DNA of 64,000 nt from Clostridiales bacterium (GCA_015056255.1 SVGP01000003.1:91393-155392); one strand, 5' to 3'; shown: positions 15,835 through 24,717, numbered from the stretch's first letter. Notes: generated by a model from the letters alone, not told the origin. Program-made: numbers and translations.

Positions 15835-16703
15835 AATGCACGCTGTGTCCGCGCGCATGTAGTATTGAGCGCGCAGAATATGAAGGAAAAGGCGTCTGCG
15901 GCGTGGGATCGCTCCCTAAAATTGCCCGCGCGGGTCTTCATTTTGACGAAGAGCCGGTGATTTCCGGAAACGGCGGCAGCGGCGCGGTGTTTTTTTCCGG
16001 GTGCCAGCTAAAATGCGTATTCTGCCAGAACTATGCAGTCAGCCACGAAGCATTCGGGAAGACGGTCACAGTCGAAAGGCTCAAGGAAATCTATAAAGAG
16101 CTGATCCATCAGGGCGCGAGAAACATAAACCTCGTTTCAGCCTCGCACTACGTGCCGGCTGTGCTTGAATCGCTTAAGGAAAAGCCGCCCGTTCCCATAA
16201 TCTGGAATTCGAGCGGCTATGAAAAAATCGAAACCATCCGCCTTTTAAGGGAAAAGGCGGACGTGTACCTTCCTGATTTTAAATACGCTATGAAAGCGCC
16301 CGCAAAGAAATATTCTCTCGCAGAGGACTACTTTGAATATGCATCGCGCGCCATTGCCGAAATGCTCGATCAGACCGGCCCCGTCGTTTTAAATGAAGAG
16401 GGCAACATTCAAAAAGGCGTGATCATCCGCCATCTGATCCTGCCCGGGCAGGTGGAAAACTCAAAGCGCGTGCTCGACTACATCAAGGCTCATTTTGAGG
16501 GCGCTTGGGTGAGCCTGATGGCGCAGTATGTGCCGATGGGAAACGCGGAAAAATACCCGGAAATCAACCGAAGGATTACCGAAGAAGAATACGATGAAGT
16601 GGTCGATTACATGCTGGATCTCGGTCTTGAAGACGGATTTATTCAGGAAATGGAATCTGCCGACAGCAAATACACGCCTGCATTTGATTTAACGGGCGTA
16701 TGA
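15831..16703 (+). CDS. PflA-like radical SAM protein
   Basis: A 290-residue protein. The radical SAM cluster motif is GCQLKCVFCQN (CxxxCxxC). An additional N-terminal Cys set (CTLCPRACSIE, then GVCGVG) matches the group of PflA-like activating-enzyme homologues of unknown substrate that begin with CxxCPRxC. No pyruvate formate-lyase or glycyl radical enzyme lies in the window. Translation starts at GTG 15831 with a GTGA overlap on the PAP2 stop. A glycyl radical partner or another role elsewhere remains open. Confidence 0.85.
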   Translation: MKCTLCPRACSIERAEYEGKGVCGVGSLPKIARAGLHFDEEPVISGNGGSGAVFFSGCQLKCVFCQNYAVSHEAFGKTVTVERLKEIYKELIHQGARNINLVSASHYVPAVLESLKEKPPVPIIWNSSGYEKIETIRLLREKADVYLPDFKYAMKAPAKKYSLAEDYFEYASRAIAEMLDQTGPVVLNEEGNIQKGVIIRHLILPGQVENSKRVLDYIKAHFEGAWVSLMAQYVPMGNAEKYPEINRRITEEEYDEVVDYMLDLGLEDGFIQEMESADSKYTPAFDLTGV

Positions 16704-16728
16704 TGTTACGAAAGGCTTGAGAAGAAAC

Positions 16729-17532
16729 ATGGAGCTTATGTTCAGCCCGCTTTTCAGCGGTTCCAGCGGAAACGCCGTATTTGTGGGCGAAGGGGAGGAC
16801 AGAATTCTGGTCGATGCGGGCGTATCGTGCGCGCGAATCGTAAAGGAGCTTGACCAAATCGGCGTAAAGCCGGAGACGCTCAAGGCCATTCTGATCACCC
16901 ACGAACACTCCGACCACACTGCTGGCGCCGGCATTTTGTCCAGAAAATTTGACCTGCCCATCTACGCCACCGAAGGCACATGGGGCGGCATGGCGGATAA
17001 GGTGGGCGCAGTTCATAGCAAAAACATCCGCATCATCGACGCACGGCAGGATTTTTACATTGGAAAAATCGGCGTTTGCCCCTTTTCCATCCCACACGAC
17101 GCGTCCGACCCCTGCGGTTATTCGTTTTGCCTGGGAAATCTCAAAGCCTCCATCGCCACCGACATCGGCTGCATCCGCGAGGGCTGGTTAAACGCCGTGG
17201 CAAACAGCGATATCCTGCTTCTGGAATCCAACTATGATGAGGATATGCTCAAAGCCGGAAAATACCCCTACGCGCTCAAAAAGCGCATTCTGGGAAGAAC
17301 CGGCCACCTTTCAAACGACGACGCGGGCAAGGCCGCCGTTCAGCTGGCCGCAAGAGGCTGCAAAAACATCATCCTCGGCCATTTAAGCAAGGAAAACAAT
17401 TTCCCGGAGCTGGCCGAGCAAACCGTGCGCCTCGCGCTTGACGAAGCCGGGTGCGTCCCTGGGCGGGACGCAAACCTGTCCATCGCCAGACGCGACGGGT
17501 TTTCCGGCCTGTTCAGCGTGAAGGAAGCATGA
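16729..17532 (+). CDS. MBL-fold hydrolase of the YycJ/WalJ type
   Basis: A 267-residue cytoplasmic protein with the start FSPLFSGSSGNAVFV, the metal motif ITHEHSDHTAG, VSIATD-type segment (here SIATDIGCI), LLLESNYDEDML and the end motif LGHLSKENN. These are the signatures of the YycJ/WalJ group, linked in Firmicutes to cell-wall metabolism and DNA damage responses and thought to be nucleases. The walR/walK neighbours usual for walJ are absent. ATG 16729 is preferred over an upstream TTG at 16717 because it gives the family N-terminus. Confidence 0.85.
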   Translation: MELMFSPLFSGSSGNAVFVGEGEDRILVDAGVSCARIVKELDQIGVKPETLKAILITHEHSDHTAGAGILSRKFDLPIYATEGTWGGMADKVGAVHSKNIRIIDARQDFYIGKIGVCPFSIPHDASDPCGYSFCLGNLKASIATDIGCIREGWLNAVANSDILLLESNYDEDMLKAGKYPYALKKRILGRTGHLSNDDAGKAAVQLAARGCKNIILGHLSKENNFPELAEQTVRLALDEAGCVPGRDANLSIARRDGFSGLFSVKEA

Positions 17533-17556
17533 TTCCATGAAACGGAGGCCCTTTTT

Positions 17557-18567
17557 ATGAACGTCAATTTCACCCTTATGAATATGCCGCGCGATCCGGA
17601 AAACACAAAGCCTTCCGTGTTCGCCGCGTCGTTTTTGTATTTTGTCGCCTTAAGCGGGCTTTATATTCTGCCCCTCGCGCTCGGATTTCTTCAGCTGATT
17701 TTCGGAAACTTTCTTTTGCCCGAAATAAACAGCGTCATGCAGGTGATGTATTATCTGCTGTTTATCGTCATCCCCCTTCTTATTTATGCAAAGCGCCATC
17801 CATCCGCCTGCGCGGACGTGATGCGCATCAATCCGCTTTCCGTGAAAACCGCCCTGTTGTGCACGGTCGCCGCGCTGATTGCAGTATACCTTTCTCAGCT
17901 CCTGACCGTCCTTTGGACGATTCTGATCGAAAGCACTATCGGAACGCCGCCGGATACCGGCTTTCAGATTCCGACGACAGCGATGGGGCTGGGCGTATCC
18001 ATTGTAACCATCGCCATTTTGCCCGGCGTCTGCGAGGAACTTTTGTTCCGAGGCGCGATACTGGGCGCATGGGAAATCCGCGGCTCCAAACGCGCGATTG
18101 TCATTTCCAGCCTCTGGTTTATGCTGATGCACGGAACCATCGCGGGCATGCCCGTTCAGTTTCTTTCCGGCCTTATGCTCGGTATAATTGCCGTTTCCAC
18201 CGATTCGATTTTCGGCGGTATGGTGTTTCACACCGTGTACAACGCCGCAACGCTCATACTGGCATATGTCCTAAATCAGCAAACAAACACGCCGGTTGAA
18301 AGCGCTCAAAGCACGCTTGACGCCATCGGCGGCATCACGGGTGTTTTCGAATTGATATTGCCGGCCTGCCTGTTCACCGCGCTTCTGGTTTTGGTCATAA
18401 AGGCGATCGACGCCGACCGCATCAAAAGAAACGGCGCGCAGTTCGGCTATCCTGCAGCTGTGAAACACGATTTGGGATTTGCCGAATACCTCGTCATGGG
18501 CGCAAGCTTTTCCATTGTGTTTTTGTATTATCTTGAAGACCTTCTGTTGATCATGGGGTGGATCTGA
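17557..18567 (+). CDS. CPBP-family intramembrane metalloprotease
   Basis: A 336-residue protein with about eight membrane helices. The CPBP/Abi (CAAX protease-like) motifs are present: CEELLFRG (about residue 160), FMLMHGT (His, about 190) and GMVFHTVYNA. Bacterial members are intramembrane proteases, some tied to bacteriocin immunity or membrane protein turnover. The substrate is unknown. It has a CGGAGG site and is followed by rlmH, whose ATG shares a base with this stop codon. Confidence 0.85.
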   Translation: MNVNFTLMNMPRDPENTKPSVFAASFLYFVALSGLYILPLALGFLQLIFGNFLLPEINSVMQVMYYLLFIVIPLLIYAKRHPSACADVMRINPLSVKTALLCTVAALIAVYLSQLLTVLWTILIESTIGTPPDTGFQIPTTAMGLGVSIVTIAILPGVCEELLFRGAILGAWEIRGSKRAIVISSLWFMLMHGTIAGMPVQFLSGLMLGIIAVSTDSIFGGMVFHTVYNAATLILAYVLNQQTNTPVESAQSTLDAIGGITGVFELILPACLFTALLVLVIKAIDADRIKRNGAQFGYPAAVKHDLGFAEYLVMGASFSIVFLYYLEDLLLIMGWI

Positions 18568-19043
18568 TGAATGCATGCGTGCTGGCCGTAGGGTCTTTAA
18601 AGGAAAAATGGCAAAAGGACGGCGCAAACGAATACCTTAAGCGCCTGACCCGCTACGGAAAATATGAGATGGTCGAGGTGCCGGACGAGCCGGAGCCCGC
18701 CAAACCCTCAAAAGCCTTAAACGACATGGTGATGGACAAGGAGGGAAAGGCGCTTTTAAGCCGCATCAAGCCCGCCGACAAGGTCGTTGCCCTTTGCATT
18801 GAGGGAAAGCAGCTTTCAAGCGAAGGCCTGGCTGAGGAAATCCTCAAATGGGAGCAGGAGGGCCATCGAGTCGTGTTCGTCATCGGCGGATCTCTGGGCC
18901 TTTCGAAATCCGTTACCGACCGCGCTGATTACAAGCTTTCCTTTTCAAAAATGACGTTTCCCCATCCCCTCATGCGCGTTATTCTCCTGGAGCAGCTCTA
19001 CCGCGCCGCAAGAATCAACGCCGGGGAAAGGTATCATAAATAA
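18567..19043 (+). CDS. rlmH: 23S rRNA (pseudouridine-1915 N3) methyltransferase
   Basis: RlmH is a SPOUT methyltransferase that modifies pseudouridine 1915 in helix 69 of 23S rRNA. The knot region is clear: VVALCIEGKQLSSEGLAE, FVIGGSLGLSKSV and the end LSFSKMTFPHPLMRVILLEQLYRAARI followed by YHK. The 158-residue length is standard. The ATG at 18567 (TGATG overlap) is used rather than the upstream in-frame start at 18558. In many Firmicutes rlmH follows a yycJ-type gene, as in this cluster. A hairpin terminator lies 58 bases downstream. Confidence 0.95.
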   Translation: MNACVLAVGSLKEKWQKDGANEYLKRLTRYGKYEMVEVPDEPEPAKPSKALNDMVMDKEGKALLSRIKPADKVVALCIEGKQLSSEGLAEEILKWEQEGHRVVFVIGGSLGLSKSVTDRADYKLSFSKMTFPHPLMRVILLEQLYRAARINAGERYHK

Positions 19044-19100
19044 ACATGCAAAACAGCGCGGGCGGTATTCCGGCTGCTTTCACAAAACCATACTTCTTCT

Positions 19101-19129
19101 GACCATACGCATAATACACGCGTATGGTC
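19101..19129 (+). terminator. Hairpin after rlmH
   Basis: A perfect ten-base stem, GACCATACGC / GCGTATGGTC, with a nine-base loop, followed by ATTATTT. It probably ends the long phospholipid-cluster transcript. Confidence 0.6.
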
Positions 19130-19295
19130 ATTATTTACATCTAATAGAATTAGCATTTCTATTCATCCGCCCGTCAAACGCGCGTAAAATTGCTTCAAAA
19201 GCTGCGAAAAATATCGAAAAGAAAAAATTTTTTCAAAAAGTGGTATATATAAATAGCTCCGCTCATAAATATCTTATGAAAGGAGTGATCACACA

Positions 19296-19556
19296 ATGCT
19301 GATCAAAGTAACAGACATCCCCGGAAGAAACGAGCTTAGAAAAAAGGCGGGCAGAAGCCTGATGGTCGAGGAATTTTTAAAATCCGGTTTCCGCTTCGCC
19401 GAAGTAACCCTCGAAGGCGCGGATACGCCCCGGCGCGCCTACAACGGTCTGATGATGGCCATCCGCCGCCAATATCCGGATGAATGCGCGGTCGTCTGGC
19501 GGCACGGACGAATTTTTCTGATGCGTCTGGAGGAAAACGAAAATGACGATAAGTAA
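19296..19556 (+). CDS. Small protein of unknown function
   Basis: An 86-residue, basic, soluble protein that I do not recognise. It has predicted alternating helix and strand (GRSLMVEEFLKSGFRFAEVTLEG, then YNGLMMAIRRQYPD, then CAVVWRHGRIFLMRLEE). A strong AAAGGAGTG site lies upstream in an AT-rich segment, so it is very likely translated. It overlaps the next small gene by 14 bases, which suggests the two proteins work together. No homology-based function is offered. Confidence 0.65.
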   Translation: MLIKVTDIPGRNELRKKAGRSLMVEEFLKSGFRFAEVTLEGADTPRRAYNGLMMAIRRQYPDECAVVWRHGRIFLMRLEENENDDK

Positions 19557-19866
19557 GCGCGCCGAAGCCAGACGGCGCATGAGCCGTCTGATCGTGACAG
19601 ACGAAATGCAAAACAGAATCGACCGACTGAACGTAAGCAGGGAAGAATTCTCCGCCGATCTGTTGTCCGCCGTCGCGTCTTCCGCGGAAAATGCAGACCT
19701 AAACGAATCCGAGGTCTTCGCCCTTTTCGAGCTTTCAGCGAAAATAGGCTTGCGCATCGACGGAAATGAAAGCGGCGCAAGGCTCGACAATCTAAACGGA
19801 CATGCCGCCATCACCATGGATTTTGCAAATCTGTTTAACCTCTATAAGCGTATGCGATCGTTTTAA
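19543..19866 (+). CDS. Small helical protein of unknown function, paired with the preceding gene
   Basis: A 107-residue protein, mostly predicted helix with a basic start (SKRAEARRRMSRL), no membrane segment and no recognised motif. It overlaps the previous gene by 14 bases. The pair looks like a two-gene unit. The regular amphipathic pattern (VTDEMQNRIDRLNVSREEFSADLL) could serve in protein-protein or nucleic-acid contact, but this is only a guess. Confidence 0.6.
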   Translation: MTISKRAEARRRMSRLIVTDEMQNRIDRLNVSREEFSADLLSAVASSAENADLNESEVFALFELSAKIGLRIDGNESGARLDNLNGHAAITMDFANLFNLYKRMRSF

Positions 19867-19930
19867 GCCGCTTGAATTCAACTTTTCTTTGCTGCATACA
19901 TGAATTTTTTGGTCAAGACCGCCGCCATAC

Positions 19931-19959
19931 TTGATGGTTTTCCGGTTTTGTGGTATGAT
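19931..19959 (+). promoter_or_regulatory. Promoter of the parvulin gene
   Basis: TTGATG (19931-19936), 17 bp and TATGAT (19954-19959), 37 bases ahead of the start codon. Confidence 0.65.
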
Positions 19960-19995
19960 TTTATAAGATTTTTCTTAAAAAAGGGGCGATGTACA

Positions 19996-21213
19996 ATGAA
20001 AACCATTAAGATGACGCTTGCCATGCTGCTTGCTTTTGCCATGCTGCTTTCCTGCGCATTTGCAGAAAACGCCACGCCTGCCGAACCTGTTGAAGAGGCG
20101 ACTCAGACCGAACCCGTGGATGAAAACCCCGTCGTCGCTACGCTTCATGAATATGAAATCCGCTTAGCCGACGTTGAATCCTACGCACAGCAGATGTATT
20201 CCGAGGGTCTGGTTACCTCCGCCACGGATTACGCCGCAGCGCTCGACTATCTTCTGATCTATAATGCCCTTCCCAAGGTCATGGTTGCCGATATCGGCCT
20301 TGAAAATCTTTTGAGCGAAGAGAGAATTCAGGAGCTTTACGCCGAAGCCGAAAAGATCTACAAGGAAGAAATCGACGCCTACATCGCCTATTACTACGGA
20401 AGCGATCTTAGCGACGAAGACTATCAGCTGATCTACGAAATGGTTGCAGGCGCATATGCCGAAGCCGGTTTCCCCCTTGAAAGATACAAGGAAGAATTCG
20501 TAGTCGGCGAAGCTTTTGCCGCGCATTTTGACACCTTTAAATTTGAAATCTCCGAGGATAAGCTGAAGGAAACCTTCGACAGCTTTGTCGAAAGCGACAG
20601 GGAGATGTTTGAAGGAAACGTCCTGATGTACGAATACGCCACCAACTACTACGGCTATCAGTCCTTTTACATGCCCGAAGGCTATCGCGGCATCACCCAC
20701 ATCCTGATCGACGCTGATGCAGACGCGCTTTCCGCCTACGCGACTGCCGCCGCAGGCACGGATACAGAGGCCATTGAAAATGCCAAGGCCGCCGTGATCG
20801 AAAGCTGCAAAGAAAAGCTCGATGAAATCTATGCAAGAATCGAAAATGGCGAAAGCTTTGAAAGCCTGATCGGCGAATACAACACCGATCCCGGCATGTC
20901 CGGCGACAACCTGAAAAACGGCTATGCCGTTCACAAGAATACCATCGTGTACATGCAGGAATTCACAGACGGCGCGTTCTCCGAGAAAATGGTTTCCGTT
21001 GGCGACGTTTCCGATCCCGTCGTCACCAGCTACGGCGTTCACATTCTCTACTACTTAAGAGATATCCCCGGCGGAGTGATCGAGTATACAGACGCTGTCA
21101 AAGCCGAGCTCGAAGCCTACTGCGTCGGCATTGAGCAGGATGCGCTTTTAAGACAGTGGCTCAGCGATTACGGCGTTGAATATGGCGCGGCGTATGCAGA
21201 CCTCATGGGCTGA
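19996..21213 (+). CDS. Exported parvulin-type peptidyl-prolyl isomerase (PrsA/SurA-like)
   Basis: A 405-residue protein with a signal peptide (about residues 1-22, AMLLSCAFA). The Cys is in a poor lipobox, so cleavage after AFA by signal peptidase I is as likely as lipidation. A helical chaperone region follows. From about residue 230 comes a PPIC/parvulin domain: YRGITHILI, then a helical insertion, then NTDPGMSGDNLKNGYAV, FSEKMVSVGDVSDPVVTSYGVHILYYL. Such proteins fold secreted proteins outside the membrane. The protein is very acidic. An AAGGGG site precedes ATG 19996. Confidence 0.85.
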   Translation: MKTIKMTLAMLLAFAMLLSCAFAENATPAEPVEEATQTEPVDENPVVATLHEYEIRLADVESYAQQMYSEGLVTSATDYAAALDYLLIYNALPKVMVADIGLENLLSEERIQELYAEAEKIYKEEIDAYIAYYYGSDLSDEDYQLIYEMVAGAYAEAGFPLERYKEEFVVGEAFAAHFDTFKFEISEDKLKETFDSFVESDREMFEGNVLMYEYATNYYGYQSFYMPEGYRGITHILIDADADALSAYATAAAGTDTEAIENAKAAVIESCKEKLDEIYARIENGESFESLIGEYNTDPGMSGDNLKNGYAVHKNTIVYMQEFTDGAFSEKMVSVGDVSDPVVTSYGVHILYYLRDIPGGVIEYTDAVKAELEAYCVGIEQDALLRQWLSDYGVEYGAAYADLMG

Positions 21214-21243
21214 TGCGCAGAGCCTGAAAGGAAAACGATCGAT

Positions 21244-22083
21244 ATGTCCCATTCCCCCGAGCCCATCCGTCGCGTGATGGCGGTAAACGACATTTCCTGC
21301 TTTGGAAAATGCTCGCTCACCGTCACCCTTCCCATTCTTTCCCGCTTTGGCATCGAGGCCGTTCCTCTGCCGACCGCGCTTTTATCCACCCACACGGGTG
21401 ATTTCTCCAAGCCGACAAGGCTGGATCTGACGGATGAAATGGAGAAAATTTTCGCCCACTGGGAAAGTTTTTCTCTGAAATTCGACTGCGTGTATACGGG
21501 CTATATGCTCGAAGGCCAGCTGCCGCTTGCGGAGAAAATCGTAAAAACGCATGCATCCCGCGGCGCAATGATCCTGGTGGATCCCGTAATGGGCGACAAC
21601 GGATATATGTATTCGGGCTTTGAAAGCGATTTTCCAAAGAAAATGCGCGCGCTTTGCCAGAATGCCTGCGTTTCAACGCCCAATCTCACGGAAGCGATGC
21701 TGATGACGGAAACTGCGTACAAGCCGATTCTGTCAAGGGAAGAAAGCAGCGAGCTGTATAAAAGGCTGTCGGACATCGGCGCAAAGCATACCGTTATCAC
21801 CGGCGTTCACCCAAACGACGCCGAGGTAGGCGACGTTGTAGTCGACGAAAACGGCCGCGTTCTCTACGAAAAATACCTGCCCGCCACCAACCGCCGCCTG
21901 CACGGCTGCGGAGACGTGTTCGCAAGCGTATTGTGCGCAAAGCTTGTAATGGGCGAAAACATCCTAAAAGCCGTCGAATACGCGCAGGATTTCACAGGCA
22001 AAGCCATAGAAATCACGAATAAGGACGCGCAAAACCACTGGTACGGGCTGAAATTCGAAAGCCTGATGGACGAAATCGGGTAA
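21244..22083 (+). CDS. Pyridoxal/pyridoxamine kinase (PdxY/PdxK-like)
   Basis: A 279-residue ribokinase-fold enzyme that phosphorylates vitamin B6 compounds to make pyridoxal phosphate. The match is good: MAVNDISCFGKCSLTVTLPILS, VPLPTALLSTHTG, DCVYTGYML, ILVDPVMGDNG, STPNLTEA and the anion-hole motif LHGCGDVFAS. Clostridial genomes commonly carry this form. It starts 30 bases after the parvulin stop with a GAAAGGAAAA site, so it may share that promoter. An inverted repeat pair that could act as a terminator follows. Confidence 0.88.
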   Translation: MSHSPEPIRRVMAVNDISCFGKCSLTVTLPILSRFGIEAVPLPTALLSTHTGDFSKPTRLDLTDEMEKIFAHWESFSLKFDCVYTGYMLEGQLPLAEKIVKTHASRGAMILVDPVMGDNGYMYSGFESDFPKKMRALCQNACVSTPNLTEAMLMTETAYKPILSREESSELYKRLSDIGAKHTVITGVHPNDAEVGDVVVDENGRVLYEKYLPATNRRLHGCGDVFASVLCAKLVMGENILKAVEYAQDFTGKAIEITNKDAQNHWYGLKFESLMDEIG

Positions 22084-22090
22084 AAACGAA

Positions 22091-22173
22091 CGCGCGGGCG
22101 TGCAATGCACGCCCCTACAGCATGGTTATTATACCATCATTACATGTAGGGGCGGTCATTGACCGCCCGCGCG
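22091..22173. repeat. Inverted pair of GTAGGGG hairpins, different stems
   Basis: The left arm (22091-22119) reads CCCTACA at its inner end and has a GGCGTGCAATGCACGCC stem. The right arm (22145-22173) starts TGTAGGGG and has a GGCGGTCATTGACCGCC stem. The arms share the GTAGGGG foot and an outer GCGCG, but not the stem. The right arm is followed by TTTTT and can terminate pdxK transcription. Confidence 0.8.
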
Positions 22174-22246
22174 TTTTTCTGCGCAGCCTTTCAGAATAAT
22201 CGTTTTCGCGCGCCCGCCGCTTCTTCCTTTGCCGAAACATTCTCCC

Positions 22247-22275
22247 TTGCACGATTTTAAAAACCATTGTATAAT
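22247..22275 (+). promoter_or_regulatory. Promoter of the GH31 gene
   Basis: TTGCAC (22247-22252), 17 bp and a consensus TATAAT (22270-22275), 39 bases before the ATG. Confidence 0.7.
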
Positions 22276-22314
22276 AATTCCAAACGCAAACCCGAAAACG
22301 GAAGGAATGATTGT

Positions 22315-24528
22315 ATGAAATTCAGGCTCGGACACTGGCTGTTAAAGCCCCAAATGGAAGCCATTTATGCAACCGAGGCATACAAAGTCAAAAAGGAAGG
22401 CAATGCGCTTGAAATTCTCGCCCCCTCATCCCAGGTGCACAATCGCGGCTGCACGCTGATTGCGGCGCTGAACGTGCGCCTGTCCTCGCCCATGCCGGGC
22501 GTGATCCGCGTGGACACCGTGCACCACAAGGGCCAGAAAAAGCGCGCGCCAGAATTTGAAATCGAAACCAGCGACGTAAGCGTTTCCATTGAGGAAACTG
22601 AAAACGCGTATCTCTACACCTCCGGCAATCTCACCTGCCGCGTAGACAAAACCCCCGGCCACTGGGGTTTGGAATTCATTTCGGAAGGCCAAAGACTGAC
22701 CGGCACGACCGACCGCTCGCTTGCCTGGATGCATGATAAGAATACAGGCCGCGCCTACATGACCGAGCAATTGTTTTTGGACGTCGGCGAGAACATCTAC
22801 GGCCTTGGCGAACGCTTCGGTCCGTTTGTGAAAAACGGTCAGGTGGTCGAAATGTGGCAGGGAGACGGCGGAAGCTGTTCCGAGCTTGCATACAAAAACG
22901 TGCCTTTATACCTTTCCAACAAGGGCTACGGCGTGTTTGTGAACAATCCCGGCGACGTGGCGTTTGAAATTGCATCCGAAGACGTCGAAAAGGTTGAAAT
23001 CGCAGTTGAGGACGAGCGCCTGAGCTACTTTATCATCGCAGGCCCCACTCCTAAAGACGTCATTTCCCGCTACACCCAGATGCTCGGCCGCCCCGCGCTC
23101 CCGCCCGCATGGTCGTTCGGATTGTGGCTGAGCACCTCCTTTACCACCAATTACGACGAAAACACCGTCACCGGTTTTATTCAGGGCATGGCGGACAGAA
23201 ACATTCCCCTGTCCGTGTTCCACTTCGACTGCTTCTGGATGAAGGGCTTTGAGTGGGTCAATTTCACCTGGGACGACGAAACCTTCCCCGATCCCAAGGG
23301 TATGCTTGAAAGGTATAAATCGCGCGGCCTTCACATCTGCGCGTGGATCAATCCCTATATCGCCCAGAATTCCTGCCTGTTTGACGAGGCCATGGAAAAG
23401 GGCTACATGATCAAAAAGACCAACGGCGACGTCTGGCAGACCGACCTTTGGCAGGCCGGCATGGGCGTTGTGGATTTCACCAATCCCGATGCATGGAAAT
23501 GGTATCAGGACAAGCTCAGAAATCTTTTGTCCGACGGCGTTGACTGCATCAAGACCGATTTCGGCGAGCGCATTCCGGTCAAGGACATTCAGTATTTCGA
23601 CGGAAGCGATCCCGTGCGCATGCACAACTATTATTCCTATCTCTACAATAAGTGCGTCTTTGAGCTGATTGAAGAGGTCAAGGGCAAGGGCGAGGCTATC
23701 GTGTTCGCCCGCTCGGGCACCGCAGGCAGCCAGAAATTCCCCTGCCATTGGGGCGGCGACAACAGCGCCACCTATATCTCCATGGCGGAAACGTTAAGAG
23801 CCGGCCTGTCCCTCTCCTCCTCCGGCTTCGGCTTCTGGAGCCACGATATTTCGGGCTTCGAGTCCACTGCGCCCGCGCATGTTTACAAGCGCTGGTGCCA
23901 GTTCGGCCTTCTGTCGAGTCAGTCGCGCCTGCACGGAAGCTCTTCCTATCGCGTGCCGTGGCTGTTTGACGAGGAAGCCTCGGACGTTTTAAGAAGATTT
24001 GTCAACCTCAAGTGCACGCTCATGCCCTATCTTTACGGAAAGGCCGTCGAGGCGCATAAGACCGGCATTCCCATGATGCGCCCGATGTTTATGGAATTCC
24101 CGCTCGATCCCGCGTGCGATACGCTCGACAGGCAGTACATGCTGGGCGAAAGCATCCTGGTCGCGCCCGTATTCAGAGAAGACGGCGTGGTTCAGTATTA
24201 CCTCCCGGACGGCAAGTGGACCCACCTTTTAGACGGACGCACTGTCGAGGGCGGCCATTGGATGAAGGAACAGTACGACTTTATGTCTCTCCCCGTCTGG
24301 GTCAGGGAAAACACCGCTCTGCCCGTCGGAAACGTGGACGACAGGCCCGACTACGACTATGCCGACGGCGTTACCATGAAGCTTTATCATATTGAGGAAG
24401 GCGCAGACATACATGTAGCCATCCCCGGCACCAAGGGAAACACCGCCCTCACCGTGCGCATTCAGAAAGAAAACGGCGAAATCAAGGTAACCAGCGACAA
24501 GGGCGAAGTCAATTACGAAATTCTGTAA
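22315..24528 (+). CDS. yicI: GH31 alpha-xylosidase (YicI type)
   Basis: A 737-residue cytoplasmic glycoside hydrolase that releases alpha-linked xylose, for example from isoprimeverose or xyloglucan oligosaccharides. The catalytic nucleophile Asp is in KTDFGERIP (about residue 414) and the acid/base Asp in HWGGDNSATY (about 480). The stretch FGFWSHDISGFE...PAHVYKRWCQFGLLSSQSRLHG closely matches E. coli YicI as I remember it. No signal peptide is present, and no transporter or other xyloglucan gene lies beside it. ATG 22315 follows GGAAGGAAT. The promoter is at 22247-22275. Confidence 0.92.
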   Translation: MKFRLGHWLLKPQMEAIYATEAYKVKKEGNALEILAPSSQVHNRGCTLIAALNVRLSSPMPGVIRVDTVHHKGQKKRAPEFEIETSDVSVSIEETENAYLYTSGNLTCRVDKTPGHWGLEFISEGQRLTGTTDRSLAWMHDKNTGRAYMTEQLFLDVGENIYGLGERFGPFVKNGQVVEMWQGDGGSCSELAYKNVPLYLSNKGYGVFVNNPGDVAFEIASEDVEKVEIAVEDERLSYFIIAGPTPKDVISRYTQMLGRPALPPAWSFGLWLSTSFTTNYDENTVTGFIQGMADRNIPLSVFHFDCFWMKGFEWVNFTWDDETFPDPKGMLERYKSRGLHICAWINPYIAQNSCLFDEAMEKGYMIKKTNGDVWQTDLWQAGMGVVDFTNPDAWKWYQDKLRNLLSDGVDCIKTDFGERIPVKDIQYFDGSDPVRMHNYYSYLYNKCVFELIEEVKGKGEAIVFARSGTAGSQKFPCHWGGDNSATYISMAETLRAGLSLSSSGFGFWSHDISGFESTAPAHVYKRWCQFGLLSSQSRLHGSSSYRVPWLFDEEASDVLRRFVNLKCTLMPYLYGKAVEAHKTGIPMMRPMFMEFPLDPACDTLDRQYMLGESILVAPVFREDGVVQYYLPDGKWTHLLDGRTVEGGHWMKEQYDFMSLPVWVRENTALPVGNVDDRPDYDYADGVTMKLYHIEEGADIHVAIPGTKGNTALTVRIQKENGEIKVTSDKGEVNYEIL

Positions 24529-24544
24529 GTCAAGAAACGCGAAT

Positions 24545-24717
24545 CCAAAAGCCTCCCTTGTGTAAAGGGAGGTGGATTCGCCGTAAGGCGAAGACGAAGG
24601 GATTGCAGAAACGATTGATTTTCTGCAAGCGTTTGGATATGAACGCGGTATTGGCAACAATCCCTCAGTCAAAATCCTCGATTTTGACAGCTCCCTTTTC
24701 ACAAGGGAGCCTTTTGG
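24545..24717. mobile_element. MITE-like element with about 27-bp terminal inverted repeats
   Basis: The left end, CCAAAAG-CCTCCCTTGTG..., and the right end, ...ACAAGGGAGCCTTTTGG, are near-perfect inverted copies. Each end also folds into its own small hairpin (CTCCCTT/AAGGGAG). The 173-bp element has no coding capacity. Its right part (TCCCTCAGTCAAAAT...GATTTTGACAGCTCCCTTTT) recurs as a diverged fragment at 63824-63884. Confidence 0.8.

Noticed and set aside
20164..21042. A 292-codon minus-strand frame
   Set aside because: Antisense of the parvulin gene, whose signal peptide and PPIase motifs are clear.
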